A stretch of 64,000 bases of DNA from Lasiosphaeria ovina. Taxonomy: Eukaryota; Ascomycota; Sordariomycetes; Sordariales; Lasiosphaeriaceae. The stretch's first letter is position 1; each line of letters begins with the position of its first letter. Location of the stretch: NCBI GenBank assembly GCA_033439765.1, contig JAULSN010000003.1, positions 5,084,001-5,148,000 of the forward strand. Direction: 5' to 3'. Position numbers and translations under genes: made by a program. Below the pieces are notes generated by a model, which saw only the letters and a program-made list of their open reading frames with translations, had not been told where the DNA came from and did not search any database. Shown in pieces: positions 49,591 to 61,111 of the stretch.

Positions 49591-50774
49591 GAACGTGTAG
49601 GTCTGGCGGAGGGTGTGTGGTCGGACTCGGAGAGGTTGTGTTAGAGGCTGGGTTAGCTGGCTACATTAGTTGTGCCCCGGCCACGATGAGTAGGACCGCG
49701 GAGCCTCGTCTGCTGGCGATGTGTTGGGACTTGAGACCGGAAATGGCCCATGGTATTCATGTCGGACTGAGCTGAGCTGCACTTCGTGTTGGCGGGCTAC
49801 TGCTTTGAGCATATGGCGGTTAGGCAACTAAGCACTGCTCTGCAGATATCTGGGCTGTGCAGTGAACTTGCCACGAAATAACGGTTTATACACGCGTAGT
49901 GTTTTTCTTTCTTTCTTTCTTCCTTATATAAAAAAGGAAAATGCCCAGAACCCCAAGACAGATGTACCAAAAACTCCACGTACGGTGTAATGATGCTATT
50001 CGGGACTTCAATTCCCTCTGAACAGGAACAGGCCGCAGGCTCGAAGAACCAAATCCCAGTGGTCCGCCAGTGGTCTGCGATATACCATAACCCTAACCCT
50101 AGCGCTCTGTTTCGCGACAAGTCAACGGACAGGTCCGGCTACGGACATCGGGCGTGAGGTAGCTGATAGACAGACTATAGCGGCGGTAGAAGCTGAGTGG
50201 GAGTCCGGTTCACACAGGCAAGGAGTGTTGAGACCCGAGGATTGTCGCGCTCACAGGGGAGACGCTGTAAATGTTTGCATTCACACAGCCAGAGACCCTC
50301 AGCCCTGAACTGCTGCTGTTTGCCTTTTCATGCTTGACGCGGCCCTCGCCCACATTATCTATTGGGTTCTCGACTCGTTTTGTACATACCGGGCTACCTG
50401 TGTAAGAAAAGCACATGCGTACCTTAGGTAGATCGCGCCCTCCCGTCTCCAGTGGGAAGCTACCCCACCTGCTGCTGCTAGACGTCATTTGGCGGGCCCC
50501 AGGGCAGTGGGGGGGCAGCAAACAAAACAACGCCGCCGCCCGGGCAGTTGCATCTGCAGAGCTATGACATCACCAGCTCGCCGCCTTTAAAGAAACAGCA
50601 ACACCCCAAGGTCGCTTTTCGCCTCGAGACCAGAAAAAAAGCACCTCACCATTCGCACGCAAACACGCAAACCAAACAGAACCAAAAAAAAATAAACCAA
50701 CTTTCCAATTGAGACCTTCGCAAACAAGAACCACACGCACCACACTTACACCACCACACAAATCACAAAAAAAC
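49591..50774. other. Intergenic, leader of LEA-like gene
   Basis: No supported gene. Contains a CCCTAACCCTAA-type pair at about 50091-50102 and a (TTTC)n tract near 49904-49921. The last 150 bases are A/C-rich, consistent with the leader of the next gene. Confidence 0.45.
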
Positions 50775-51375
50775 ATGTCGTTCCTCACAGAAGCCGCCGC
50801 CCGCCGCGTCGCCACGCTCGGCGTGCCGCGAGCCATGGCCGCCTCAGCGCCGCGGGCATCCTTCTCGTCGAGCGTGACCATGCAAAAGTCGGTCATGGAC
50901 ACGGCCAAGGACACGCTCAAGACGGTCGACCGGGCCGTCAGCGACAAGCTGGTCGACGGGATCGACATTGCCAGTACGCCGGCCCCCCATCCTCCCCAAT
51001 CCCCCATTTTAACCCATCCCATCCTTACATAGACATACAAATAACTAACACCCCCCGGCCACAGCCAACGTATCCGCCAAAGTCAAAGAAGCCACAGAGC
51101 AAGTCCGGCAGGGCAGCGCGGCGGACACGGCATCCGGGCTGCAGCGCAAGGCGCAGGGCGCCGCGTCGGAGCTAGCGGGCAAGACGAAGAGCGCGGCAGG
51201 GCAGACGGAGGGGTCTGCGGCTTCGGCGGCGGGGCAGGCCAAGGGCACGGCGAACGAGTGGGCGGGTAAGGCGCAGGGCAAGGCGGACGAGGTGGCGGGC
51301 AAGACGTCGGGGGCGGCGTCCAAGGCCGCTGGCAAGGCCAAGGGCGCGGCCGAGGAGGCGAAGCGGGGTCTCTAA
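50775..51375 (+). CDS. LEA-like (group 3-type) stress protein, possibly mitochondrial
   Basis: Exons 50775-50973 and 51065-51375, with a 91-base intron, give 169 residues. The first 40 residues are Arg/Ala/Ser-rich without acidic residues (RRVATLGVPRAMAAS), fitting a mitochondrial presequence. The rest is Ala/Gly/Lys-rich with repeated 11-residue-like units such as KAQGAASELAGKTKSA and GKAQGKADEVAGKTSGA, typical of late-embryogenesis-abundant/CsbD-like proteins. Such proteins are unfolded in water, become helical on drying, and protect membranes or enzymes during desiccation or spore dormancy. Ends in EEAKRGL. No catalytic motif; alternatives are a general hydrophilin. Likely induced in conidia or under stress, which the sequence cannot show. 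Confidence 0.78.
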
Positions 51376-52779
51376 GTACCTTCTACTTTCTCGTACTTCA
51401 CGTATCCGAATGGATGGGTGGAGCTTACGCACGGGGAGGTGCCGTATAACGAGCCATGGCTCACGGGAGGGACGAGATGAAGGGGAGAAGCATGGCTAGA
51501 TGCCACTGGTATCTTCCACCGCTCTCCTTCATGTACCACTTACCTTTTGTACCATATTCACTTATCGGCTCGCGTGTTGCTGCCTTTAGCTACACCACAC
51601 TACGAGCTGCTTGCACTAGGGGATCACACTGGGCGGCGGACAGGAGTTGGACGAACAGACTGAAAATATTGTCCCATGCCTCTTGTGTTGTCGTGAAAGG
51701 TATACTACTATCCATGCTTGACGAGAACGAAAGATAATGCCACGTTACATTGTAATTTTCCAGCACTTCATAGCTTCAAACAGGTCCTAGACAACACAGT
51801 CAAAGACATTGTTCACAATATAGAAAGGGGCCACCGCCCAGTCTGAAGGGTCTCTACATACCGGGACGAGCAAGATGGTCAATCTGCAAGCGAACCCTAG
51901 GCTCGCCTACTAGTCGCGCCGAAGCCACGCCGTTGATCTAGATGGCGCCGGTTGGCAAATATGCTCTTCCCGTCGAAATACAAGTGTCGGGGATAGGCCT
52001 CGCCCTGCGCCCTCCCTAGCAGCGGGATTCCGCAATTCCGTCTCTCTCAAATGTGCCGCACGTAATACAGAGCTTCAAAGGTCGTGTGATTATCCTTTGT
52101 GCTCCACCATGAAGTGCGGTTGCAAACTGCAGCTAAGGGTTCCAGAGTAGTACAGCCGGCCCCAGCAACCACACGCGCAGAAAGCCCCGCGAGACTCCCC
52201 ACGGTGCAGCCCTGGTCCCCCCGACAGTCTCTCCTTCCCCCAAAGCCAGAAAACTCTGGGGCTGAGCCGTCTGCATTGTTTGATATCCCGCCGGTATACT
52301 GGTACATCAAGGATTGGACTCGCCTTGTGAACCTCCTTTAAAGCGGGCTTGCATAAATGCAAATTTGTTTTGTTTGTGCTCAGGGAAAGTGATTCGAGGG
52401 GAAGGGAGAGGGGGGTGAAAGAATACTTCCTCTCCAAGCCTCACCTCCATAGTCTCATGACAAAGGAACGGGAGCACAGTCACCAAATGCCAATCATGCT
52501 TCGTTTCCTGTTCTGCTGGACCGAGACCGCTAGAGGCTCGTCGGGTATCGTACAGTAGTATTTCATTCCTGCGCACAGGTGTTGCGAACCATCGTATAAT
52601 AAAGGCGCAAGGCCTCGGCGCTGCTTTCTCGTCCAAGGCAGCAACCTATCCAGTCGGTAAGCACACTCCATGATACAGTCCGGGGATCATTGCCACTGCT
52701 CAAAGAAGACAAGTTGCGAGTCGTTAGCGCGACACTGCCGCTTAGATGCGAAAGAGTGGCCATCATCTGTTTCAGGACA
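51376..52779. other. Intergenic between convergent genes
   Basis: No supported gene. Frames at 52047-52640 are Ser/Thr-rich readings without domain features. The right part is 3' flank of NUP37. Confidence 0.45.
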
Positions 52780-55111
52780 CTATCCCTCTTCAAAGAAGAC
52801 ACGCTTCGTTCCGCGCTCGCGGTCGCTCTCCATCTGCTCCAGCTCGCGGTCGATTTCCATAATGTCCCTCATCTCTTGCTCAATATCGCGTTCTGCTACC
52901 TCGGACTCGTCGTCTGGTACGTCGGCTGCAAAGTTCAGGTCGTGTATGAACACTAGTCCGGCATCACGCGGCCGGCTGGGTGCTTGCCCCTCTGCATCGG
53001 GAGCCTCGGTTGAAGGACGGATGTCCATTGGCTCGTCGACATCACCAAATAGGCCTTTGGCGGATCCTCGTGGCCGTTGCCGCAGCAGCCCAGTGCCGGC
53101 TCGGGACACGCTAAGGTTGAATGCAACACTGTTGGGCTTTTCGGGTCTTGGGAATGCAAGAATTGCCTTGGCCGTCCCATTGTCGGGTCGTGTCTTTTTG
53201 CGGGCGCCGATGAGGCGACTGGTGAGTGAGGATGCGGCTTCTTCGCTCTCGTGCACGACGACAATGCGGCTCTCGCCCTGGACGAGTATTTCGACTGGCA
53301 GCCCTTCTGCGCTTGGTGTCCCGCTTTCTCCGGGCGAACTCGGCCGGTTAGTTCCGAACACACTGCGGCTTTGCTTGGGGATAGCAATAGCACCCGTGCA
53401 CCGCTCGCCCAGTAGTCCTGCACTAAGGTCCGCAAGACGAATCATGCGGGTGGGTTGAGCGCCGCTCCAGAGGTTTACTCCGCCGCCACCAGCGCGACGC
53501 AGTTGTGCATCCCAAAAGTGAGAAATCACTGGAATGACGGAGACGATGGGATCTGCACCGCCTAACCAGAGGATGGCGCTTTCGTCGCCGGGTTCAGCAC
53601 CTCGTCTCGGAGAAAGTTTGGCGACATAGATGCCGCCTCGAACGGCTGCCAGTTTCTCTGAGCCGCCAGTCATGGACGCGGCGATGGCGTCTCGTCTTGT
53701 GTGGGGCGTCATCGGAACGAACTCGCCAGAGCTTGGCGACGGCTTCTGGGTTGCGGGATTTCGCAAGGGGCTGGTTCCCTCCATGTGGCCAGACACGCTG
53801 AAGGACGTAATTGCCGAGCCACGAAGGCCCGCACCTGCTTTGCTGAAAAGACTGCCGCCAGAGCCGGGGCTACTTGTCGGACTCCCACCATTGATATCCC
53901 AGATTCCCCATTGCCCATCCGCAAGCAACGTCAGGATCGCGCGGCCATGGGCGATCCAGTCAGCCGCGATGATAGGCTTCCGGGCAGTCGACATGGCTGA
54001 GCCGCGGGTGAAGGGGGGATAGAGGGAGACCAGCCAGGAACCCTGGGTCGGGAACGGACCTTCGGAGGTGTCGTCAGAAGGAAGTGAGGGGATAGAATAG
54101 TCGTAGATGCGTACAGCGTGGGGTGAGGCAATTGTGAGAAGCTGAGTAACATTCCACGGGTTGAAGGAGATGCTGGCCAGAGGCGAAGGGAGATACTCCG
54201 TCTGGAATGGGTCGACGCGGGCGACGTGGCCAGGCTTTGAGTCTAACGTCACGTCCCAAAACCGCAGTGTGCCGCTCGCCTCGCGAGAGTGTGCCGATAC
54301 GATGGCACGGGTGGCCGGGCCCTTTGATGCTGCTGCGCGTTCCAGGGACCGACTGCGTGATCCAGGCTTTTGTTTCACCAAGGTTATGGCAATGCCTTCC
54401 GAAGGCCGAGCTTGTCCCCCCAGCAGGGTCAATGTTTCTCCCCAAAGGCCCTTTCCTGCGCTACCGGCCAGTAGACCCTGTCTGAGCTCTGGCCTGAGCT
54501 TGCTCTCGTGTGAAGGGGGTGTGAGGGGCAGCGTGACGACGTAGGTGTCATTCGTAGCGCATGTCACGGCGAAGACGAGCTTGGTTTTGAGGATCTCTGC
54601 ACCGTTCCAGGCGGCATCCTCAGCACTGCAGGGGGACATGGGAAGGACGGCGATTTGTAGGATAGCGGTTCCAAATGCCAGGTCGAGTGTTTGTGTGATT
54701 TCAGGGAGGGGGGATGAAGGTGCAGCAGGGTTGTCCTCGAATTCGGGCTTATCAACAAACGCGGCGGGTGCAGAAGGGCCGGGGTCTTCATCATCGGAGT
54801 CTAGTATCATAACGGCGTCCTCGGAGCTCGAGCCATTGTGGCCCTCTGTGCTTGGCTTTGGGGCCTTGAGCCGCTGGCCGCCGCGCCAAAGCAACGTAAT
54901 TCCGTTGTCGTGGCCGTAAATGAGCACGGTGGCTCCTTGGGGCGATTGGACAGGATAGGTCTTTACGTCGTGTACTCGGCAGTCGAGAGTATAACTGCAG
55001 AGGGAAAAGTCAGCGAAGGTCACGAAACTGACGAAAGTGCATTTGGGGCGAATTGGCATACGTGTACTGCGTGTTTTGCGCTGTGCGCCGCGTTCTTGGA
55101 ATGGGCTGCAT
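52780..55111 (-). CDS. NUP37: Nucleoporin NUP37 (fungal type, WD40)
   Basis: A short exon 1 (55111-55062, MQPIPRTRRTAQNTQYT) and a long exon 2 (54994-52780), joined by a 67-base GT..AG intron, give 754 residues. The YTLDCRVHDVKTYPVQSPQG start and VLIYGHDNGITLLWRGG are the typical first WD40 blades of filamentous-fungus Nup37. Later blades include GTLRFWDV and ADGQWGIWDI. A Ser/Pro-rich linker follows. The C-terminus is a charged helix, DIEQEMRDIMEIDRELEQ, then KRVFFEEG. In the pore, Nup37 sits in the Y-complex (with Nup120 in fungi) and anchors the outer ring of the nuclear pore. Exon 1 was found by splicing because the long frame otherwise starts inside intron sequence. Confidence 0.85.
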
Positions 55112-56035
55112 CGCGGTCGGCAATTTTGAGGCGCAGAATGGAGAGGTTCCGGGGTAGACGGGTAGTTACGATGTAAAAGCTAAGTGGAATCCATGGGGCG
55201 AGGGTGCTCGGCGTGGAAATGCTCGAGGGGAAGTGTCACGGATTTTTTGGTGTGCAGAAGAAATGGAAAGACAAAGCTGAGCGACGTGAAGCTACAAAAT
55301 TCGCGGCGCCGTGCCTGGAGGAACTTTAAAGCGAAGCGAAGTTCCGAAAGGTTCCTCATCGCTGGCTCGACATGGCACACACAAAACGCACGGACGTCAG
55401 TAAAACAGTGCAGTTTCTTGTTTCTACTGTGATTTACACTGTCTTACGTCAGCGGCGCGCTCTCTCTCTCTCTGCCGGAACAGCTCGGGCCGGAACGCGA
55501 TTTTGCGGCGAGCGCGAGCGAGCCGCGAAATCATGTGGAGGCACGTTCAAAAGCTGGCACTTGGAGAGTTCCTCCCCCCCCCCGACACACAAACGCACGG
55601 GCCACTGGCTTTCTGCTTTCGGCGATTTCTCATCCATTGTGTTTTTGCACATGATCTAGCACGTGGTCTTACGTCATTCTCGCGACTGTTCGCCGGCGGG
55701 AAAAGGCAAGCAGGTGCGCGGGCGACGGACGGCTCTAGTAGGCCTAACAGATCAGTAGCTGAAACCAGGGTATTCTCTTAGACATAGACAAGAATTACCT
55801 ACCGCGAACAATTGTTGAGATGTGTAGTGCGATCACGTCTAGCGTCACAAGTACTCCGTAAGCCTGGTTTAAAAGCCCTGCGTCTGTTGCTATATAAACT
55901 CGAGAGACAGTTACCTAAGACCATATATGGCAAAATCAGCGGTATATTACGTTACATAAACAATTCCTCGGAAATTTAGTAATTATGACACAGTTATTTG
56001 CCACAGATAAGGAGTATATAATAAAGGCCTAAGAA
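55112..56035. other. Upstream of NUP37 to the transposon block
   Basis: Contains the NUP37 promoter region and a Cys/Arg-rich low-complexity stretch around 55450-55560, then AT-rich sequence leading to the hAT element. The target duplication CCTAAGAA is at 56028-56035. No gene is supported. Confidence 0.5.
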
Positions 56036-57070
56036 CAGCGCTGCCAACAACTCAAATAACTCAAATATGAAGCTATATTTGAGTTGAATTGAGTTCAAAA
56101 TACTGTATTTGAGTTGGGTTGAGGCCCTATTTGAGTTGAGTTAGCTTTATTTGACCTTATTTGACGGAACTTGCCGCACCACCAAAAAACACGAATATCT
56201 GGCCAAATTTGGCCCCGAATTGACTCCCTAGACCAGAAAAGAGCGCTGAATCCAGCCAACGCCCTCAAAATAAGCCCCAGCTCTTCAGGCACATGAGGAT
56301 ATTAATATGTTGAAGAGGTTATATTGTTAGAGCATTAATTAGTTTTCAAGCAGTTGGAAGAGTGGTAGTTATGGAAAGGTTTTAACGGAAGGTAAGGTTT
56401 GGAGCTTCCGTGAGATAGATTCGAAGGCGGTGAAGGATGGCAGAATGGATGATAATGAAGAGCAGAAAAAGTGGAGCAGAATGGTATTTAGATTGTTGTG
56501 ATTGGTCGAAGACTGATTGAGATCTTATTCTTCTAAATACAAAGGTGGGAAAATGGTCCCCTTATTATACCAGCTTGTGTGGACTCGGTTGAACGGAACT
56601 CGGCTCTGTTCAACACTTCGAACAACGGTCTGAAGCCAACAGAGGATCGTTGGCCAAGGTCGTAGCCGGCCCGGCAGGGCCTGCGGCTAGTTGGCCCGGG
56701 CCTGTTGCAGGTGGCCGGCAGGTGGCCCGGTCCGCGGCCAGGTGGCCCTGTGAGCGGCCTGGCTGTTGGAACCGGTTGCCTGAAGGTCGCCTACTGCCCT
56801 GGCCGTGCGGGGCCAACACCTGTGGCAGTTGGATCGATTCCAAAGACCGTATACGCGGGGCATTGAGTGGTTGTGGTTGCATTACGTTGTGTAAGGTGTA
56901 GGTCGTTGTGTATGTAAGCTTTGCAGCTTACATAAGATTGCTTATGTAAGAGACCCACAATTATTTATAGTTGTATTATTACGTAAGCAGTATAAATATA
57001 TTTATTATATATTTTTACCTCTTATAGTTCTTTTTATATCGTTTATTTTATATAAGGTAAAAAATATATA

Positions 57071-57509
57071 ACGTGCGTGATAAGCGAGTTAGCCAGACAA
57101 GCGAGCTAGCCACTTCAACTTCTCATATATAACCCTGAGAATATATCTTTATAAAAGTCATCTAATTCTTAGTAAAAACTTCTAAAAACTTCAAACTTGT
57201 AATATAAGTATATAATATGAGTAAAAATGTATACCATTACTTGCTGACTAATTTAGCCTTGAAAAACGGAATATAACCCTAGGGTTATATATGTAGGCAA
57301 GATTGTAACTATAAGTTTACTATCTTATACTTAGTGTAAAATTTTACATAAAATCATAATAAGTTTCTTCATTATTATAAACCCTAATATCAAATCTCGG
57401 GGCCTTTTACTAAGGTTTGGTGATTTTAGCAAGGGTTAAATTTCAGGGTTATGTTAGGGAAATCGGGTGGCTAACTCGCTTGTCTGGCTAACTCGCTTAT
57501 CACGCACGT
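57071..57509. mobile_element. MITE (Tc1/mariner-like) nested in the hAT element
   Basis: 439 bp bounded by 43-bp terminal inverted repeats (57071-57113 and 57467-57509) that differ at one position. They begin ACGTGCGTGATAAGCG and contain a 12-base direct repeat GCGAGTTAGCCA twice. TA flanks both ends (57069-57070 and 57510-57511), the target duplication expected for Tc1/mariner-type elements. The inside is AT-rich and has no coding frame, so it is non-autonomous. Confidence 0.85.
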
Positions 57510-57539
57510 TATATTAAAAACCAACATAATAGTATCGTC

Positions 57540-60050
57540 GGCCAAGGAATATCGTTACGTACCAATGACCAGCTTGGCTTGGCTAAAGGCCCTCTCACAC
57601 TCAGATAACATCGCTAGTATCGACAACAGGTCCAAAGCCATCCTTGATAATCGAGGCCAGCGTTCCTTATAAGCCAACCACCAGGTTCGTATGTCATCCA
57701 CCGGCCAAACAGGTTCTACAAAGTACTTAGCCAGCTCGTCTTTCTGGCCCAGGTCCTCAGGCGGGTCGTAGTAGTCGTAAGAGCGAAGATGACTGCCTGG
57801 GCCTGACAGGGCTGGTGGCTACGGCGCTATAGGCACAGGAAGATCGGCGTATTCAGCTTGGTAAAGATCACGGCAGGCAGCGAATACCTTCCTGGCCCTA
57901 TCAGGGCTTAGGCATTTATCCATCCACCTCTTCTTATGCCCAGGGTGCAAGAGCATAGCGACCCAGTAAGCAGGGCTTTCTTCCATCAACCTAATGTATT
58001 CTTGAAGCTTCTAAATAGCCAGTTGGAGACTGGTTCGTACGAAGGAAACGTGATCGTCGTTAGGATCAGGGGAGGAGGGCAGGGCAGGTAGGTCGTCGGC
58101 CAACTCAAAGACTGGAAGGATAACCTGGCCGGTCGGCAGGCGCCGCGGTAGGTCAATGACCGAGTCGGCTAGCCGGCCAGGAAGCCGCCGTTTACGCCGA
58201 GGTCGCTGCGAATTCGCTACGGTAGAGAATAAAGGCTCGGCATCGTCGTCGGTATCGTCGTCGTCGTTAAGGGCGATTGATTAAGCCTATTGGCTAGCGA
58301 CTATGATCTCTAGCTGGGCGTAGATAGGCCTACCTGTGAACTCTATTAGCGCCTCGGAATTTGGGTATAGAATTCGCTACTAGTGAGTAAGGTAATTAGT
58401 TAGCTACTCTATTATAGCGATAACTTTAGGAAAACTCGCTAATCTACCTTTAAACCACTTCGTGATCCTTCTAAAAGGCTTAAGAATATTCAAAATAAGC
58501 GTAAGTTAATACTAGTCAGAGGGTTCTAATAGGTTAGTAGTGGGGAGGCGTTTTTTGGGGTCTTTTTCGCCCTGGTTGCGATGGTACCAAAAATCGACCT
58601 GGGCGCGTAATCGTACTACGCGCTGGATTATATAGAATACCGAGTTCTAACGCGTCGAATTATCGCTATAAAGCTATAAGCCCTCGATATTCCTATTAAA
58701 AATAATAGAGCCGAATTCGCGAGCCTCTTCTTCACTTAACTGGCCGCGCGCGATTTGAAGGAAGGTCTCGCGGCGTTATAGCGACCTACGAATAAAGTGT
58801 ACTACGTTATATAGCTTACTAACTAGCCCTTACTTCCGCCAACCTACTAGTAAGGCCTCTTCTTCTTCAAGCGATAACTAACCGATGAAGTTATCGTCAA
58901 AGGCTCGATTAAGGTAGGTTGACTTCCCTAGAATAAAGGCTTGTACGGCGAGGTTTAGAACGTGGCCAAAATAGCGTAGCCGACGCTATAGGGCTAATTC
59001 TTCGAGTTCCTAATCGCTAAGGCCAATTTGCAGGGCGCCAAGTGTGAATTTAACCGCTAAGGAGTTCGAATCTACGTTATTATACTGGAAATAACTAAGC
59101 GAGTCCTCGATACCGTATTCCTTAGCTACCTTTATGAGGTAAAGAGCCTGATTCTCGCTACTATGTAAGCCGTGAATATGCGGTATCGCTAATAAATCGT
59201 GGTGGAGGGCGCCGTCGCGATTAGTATAGTATATAAAGATCGCTATATAGGAAATAGTCGATAGTGAGGTCTAAATATCGAAGGAAAGGTGCTTCTTATA
59301 TAGCGATACTAATAACCTATGGCGTAGGACTTCCTTCTAGGTATTAAACCGATCGCCAAAATACGTCCGAATCGTTGTATGTGAGCTAGGAAGCGCCTTA
59401 GCTACCCTATTAGGGTTCAAATTAGTATAGAAATCGCGAAATTCTTATTGTTGAACGATATTAAATGGTAGGTTTAAGCGAAGGATCATCGCTAATAGCC
59501 TCTCTCGTAGGGTGAGCTTATGAGGTAGTAATACTGCCCTCTCTTGTTATTGGACTAACTATAGTAGCCGCTGCCTCTTATTTCCTCGCTCAATACTACC
59601 CTCTTTAGCCTTTAACCTTTCACGATACTGACTTTTAAGGTGTATAGTCGCTAACGAAGTCGCTACTACTTTAAAGGTCTTATTATAATAGTAGCACGCC
59701 CACTAGTATGAGCCCTCTTCTACTACGTTATTAACGACCTTGGCCAGCCAGTCACTATACCCCCTAATTTACGACGATCTTGCTATTCTTTTTCCCACCC
59801 AAAACTCTGGTATAAAGGAACCATCTGGTGTTTTTATCGTAGGCTAGTCCTTCACTTCCTTGTGGGCCAAGTCCGCTGGGTCGATCGCTACCAGGCGAGG
59901 GTACTACTGGGCAATTCGGGAAGTACGGTCTTGAACGTTAAGCGGTCGTTTTTCTACGTGCGGGCTATTCGACGAGAGGGCCGCGGTATTGACAGTCGAG
60001 GCTCGTATATTAGAAGCGAGGAAGTAGCGAATTCGTAGTAGGAAGGCAGG
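57540..60050 (-). pseudogene. Decayed hAT transposase
   Basis: In the minus direction the reading shows hAT transposase blocks separated by stops. Near the start there is a Cys-Cys region with a WACYYYNKTFK-type end. A catalytic-region block (LYSDNSTR, then NSVFY) follows. The C-terminal part has YWVAMLLHPGHKKRW and the dimerisation segment ALDLLSILAMLSECERAFS (about 57560-57760). Stops are mostly TAG or TAA where Trp or Gln is expected, as RIP would give. The downstream (left) third, about 57560-58150, is far less damaged than 58260-59760. No functional protein can be made. Confidence 0.8.
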
Positions 60051-60429
60051 AAAGGAAGCTTGTTGACTTGGCGATAGTTACAGCGCTACAACGCAGGTCG
60101 ATAGCACTGCAGAAAACCAGGTCAGTCCAGTCGAATTTTTCCCTGGGCCAGGAAGCCCCAGATCTTACCAGGTTGGCCATGGCCAAATGCTGCCCTGAGC
60201 CCAGGAATGCAGGGAAAACTGGGCCCAAAAAGGGCCCAAGCGATGGAAATATTTGAGCTAAACCCAACTCAAATAACCAGTCTATTTGAATTGAGTTGGG
60301 TTCAGAAATGGCTTATTTGAGTTGGCTATTTGAGTTGATTTGAGTTATTTGAGTTGACTTTATTTGAGTTGTTGGCAGCGCTGCCTAAGAATAGGTAGTG
60401 GGTGGGGAGGAGGTTAAGATTATTAAGAC

Positions 60430-60868
60430 TTAAATCGTATGTGATTTCAGCAGCCGTACCACCGCCCTGTGGCCGTTCCTAGCCGCCCACGACAGCGGCG
60501 TCCGGCTGCTACTATCCTTGGCCTCGATACTGGCGCCCTTCTCGACCAGCAGCCGCACCACCGCCTCGTGGCCGTTCTCAGCCGCCCACGACAGCGGCGT
60601 CCGGCTGCTACTATCCTTCGTCTCGATACTGGCGCCCTTCTCGACCAGCAGCCGCACCACCGCATCGTGGCCGTTCGCGGCCGCCCACGATAGCGGCGTC
60701 TGGCCGCTACTATTATCCTTCGCCTCGATAGTAGCACCCTTCTCGACCAGCAGCCGTACCACCGCCTCGTGGCCGTTCGCGGCCGCCTATAATAGCGGCG
60801 TCTGGCCGTTACTACTATCCTTCGCCTCGATACTGGCACCCTTCTCGACTAGTAGCCGCACCACTGTG
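60430..60868 (-). pseudogene. Ankyrin-repeat fragment, cut by a retrotransposon LTR
   Basis: At least four tandem ankyrin repeats of 33 or 34 residues (99- or 102-base period), each reading VVRLLVEKGA, EAKD, then TPLSWAA and NGH. The last 110 residues are open and end in LLKSHTI and a stop at 60430. One upstream repeat has TAG where TGG (Trp) stands in the others (about 60790), a RIP-like change. At 60868 the repeats end abruptly at a base pair that fits the end of an LTR. The repeats are so alike that they look recently homogenised. It is likely the C-terminal sensor of a NACHT- or HET-type receptor, but that domain is not in the window. Confidence 0.75.
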
Positions 60869-61111
60869 AAGGCAGGCACATACAAGAGGCGAGGCTGCAA
60901 GTAAATAGTGACTAGATTCGTAGATAACTAAGCTAAAGAAAGGAAAAGGAAAAGAAGAAGCCTGCGTGCCCTGCAGGCTGGCAGTTTTGTGGTGGTGTGC
61001 GGGGTCGTGGCCCTAGTCCCGATTGGGAGGAGTGGGGCCTTCATATCAGGGCTTGTAGCTAGGGCATGGTTGCGGCACCACGGACCTCAGTTCGGCCGTG
61101 CCGTAATATTA
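60869..61111 (-). mobile_element. 3' LTR of a gypsy element
   Basis: On minus, a purine tract GGGAGGGGGGGG (61112-61123) is followed by TAATATTACGGC, the LTR start. A TG start is expected; TA fits a RIP change. The LTR seems to end in TTCACA at 60869, directly against the ankyrin sequence. A target duplication cannot be tested because the other LTR is outside the window. Confidence 0.6.

Larger units (their letters stand above)
56036..60383. mobile_element. hAT-superfamily DNA transposon with intact ends
   Basis: 4,348 bp. The ends are 24-bp perfect terminal inverted repeats beginning CAGCGCTGCCAACAAC (left 56036-56059, right 60360-60383). The first eight bases CAGCGCTG are themselves a palindrome. 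It is flanked by the 8-bp target duplication CCTAAGAA (56028-56035 and 60384-60391). An 8-bp duplication and a CAG-type end are diagnostic of hAT elements. Many copies of TTTGAGTTG or its complement sit just inside both ends, the likely transposase-binding subterminal repeats. It encodes a broken transposase on minus and contains a nested MITE. Because the ends and duplication are intact, it could in principle still be mobilised by a transposase supplied elsewhere. Confidence 0.95.

Noticed and set aside
50088..50103. Telomere-like CCCTAA repeats
   Set aside because: Only two units; too short to be a telomere relic.
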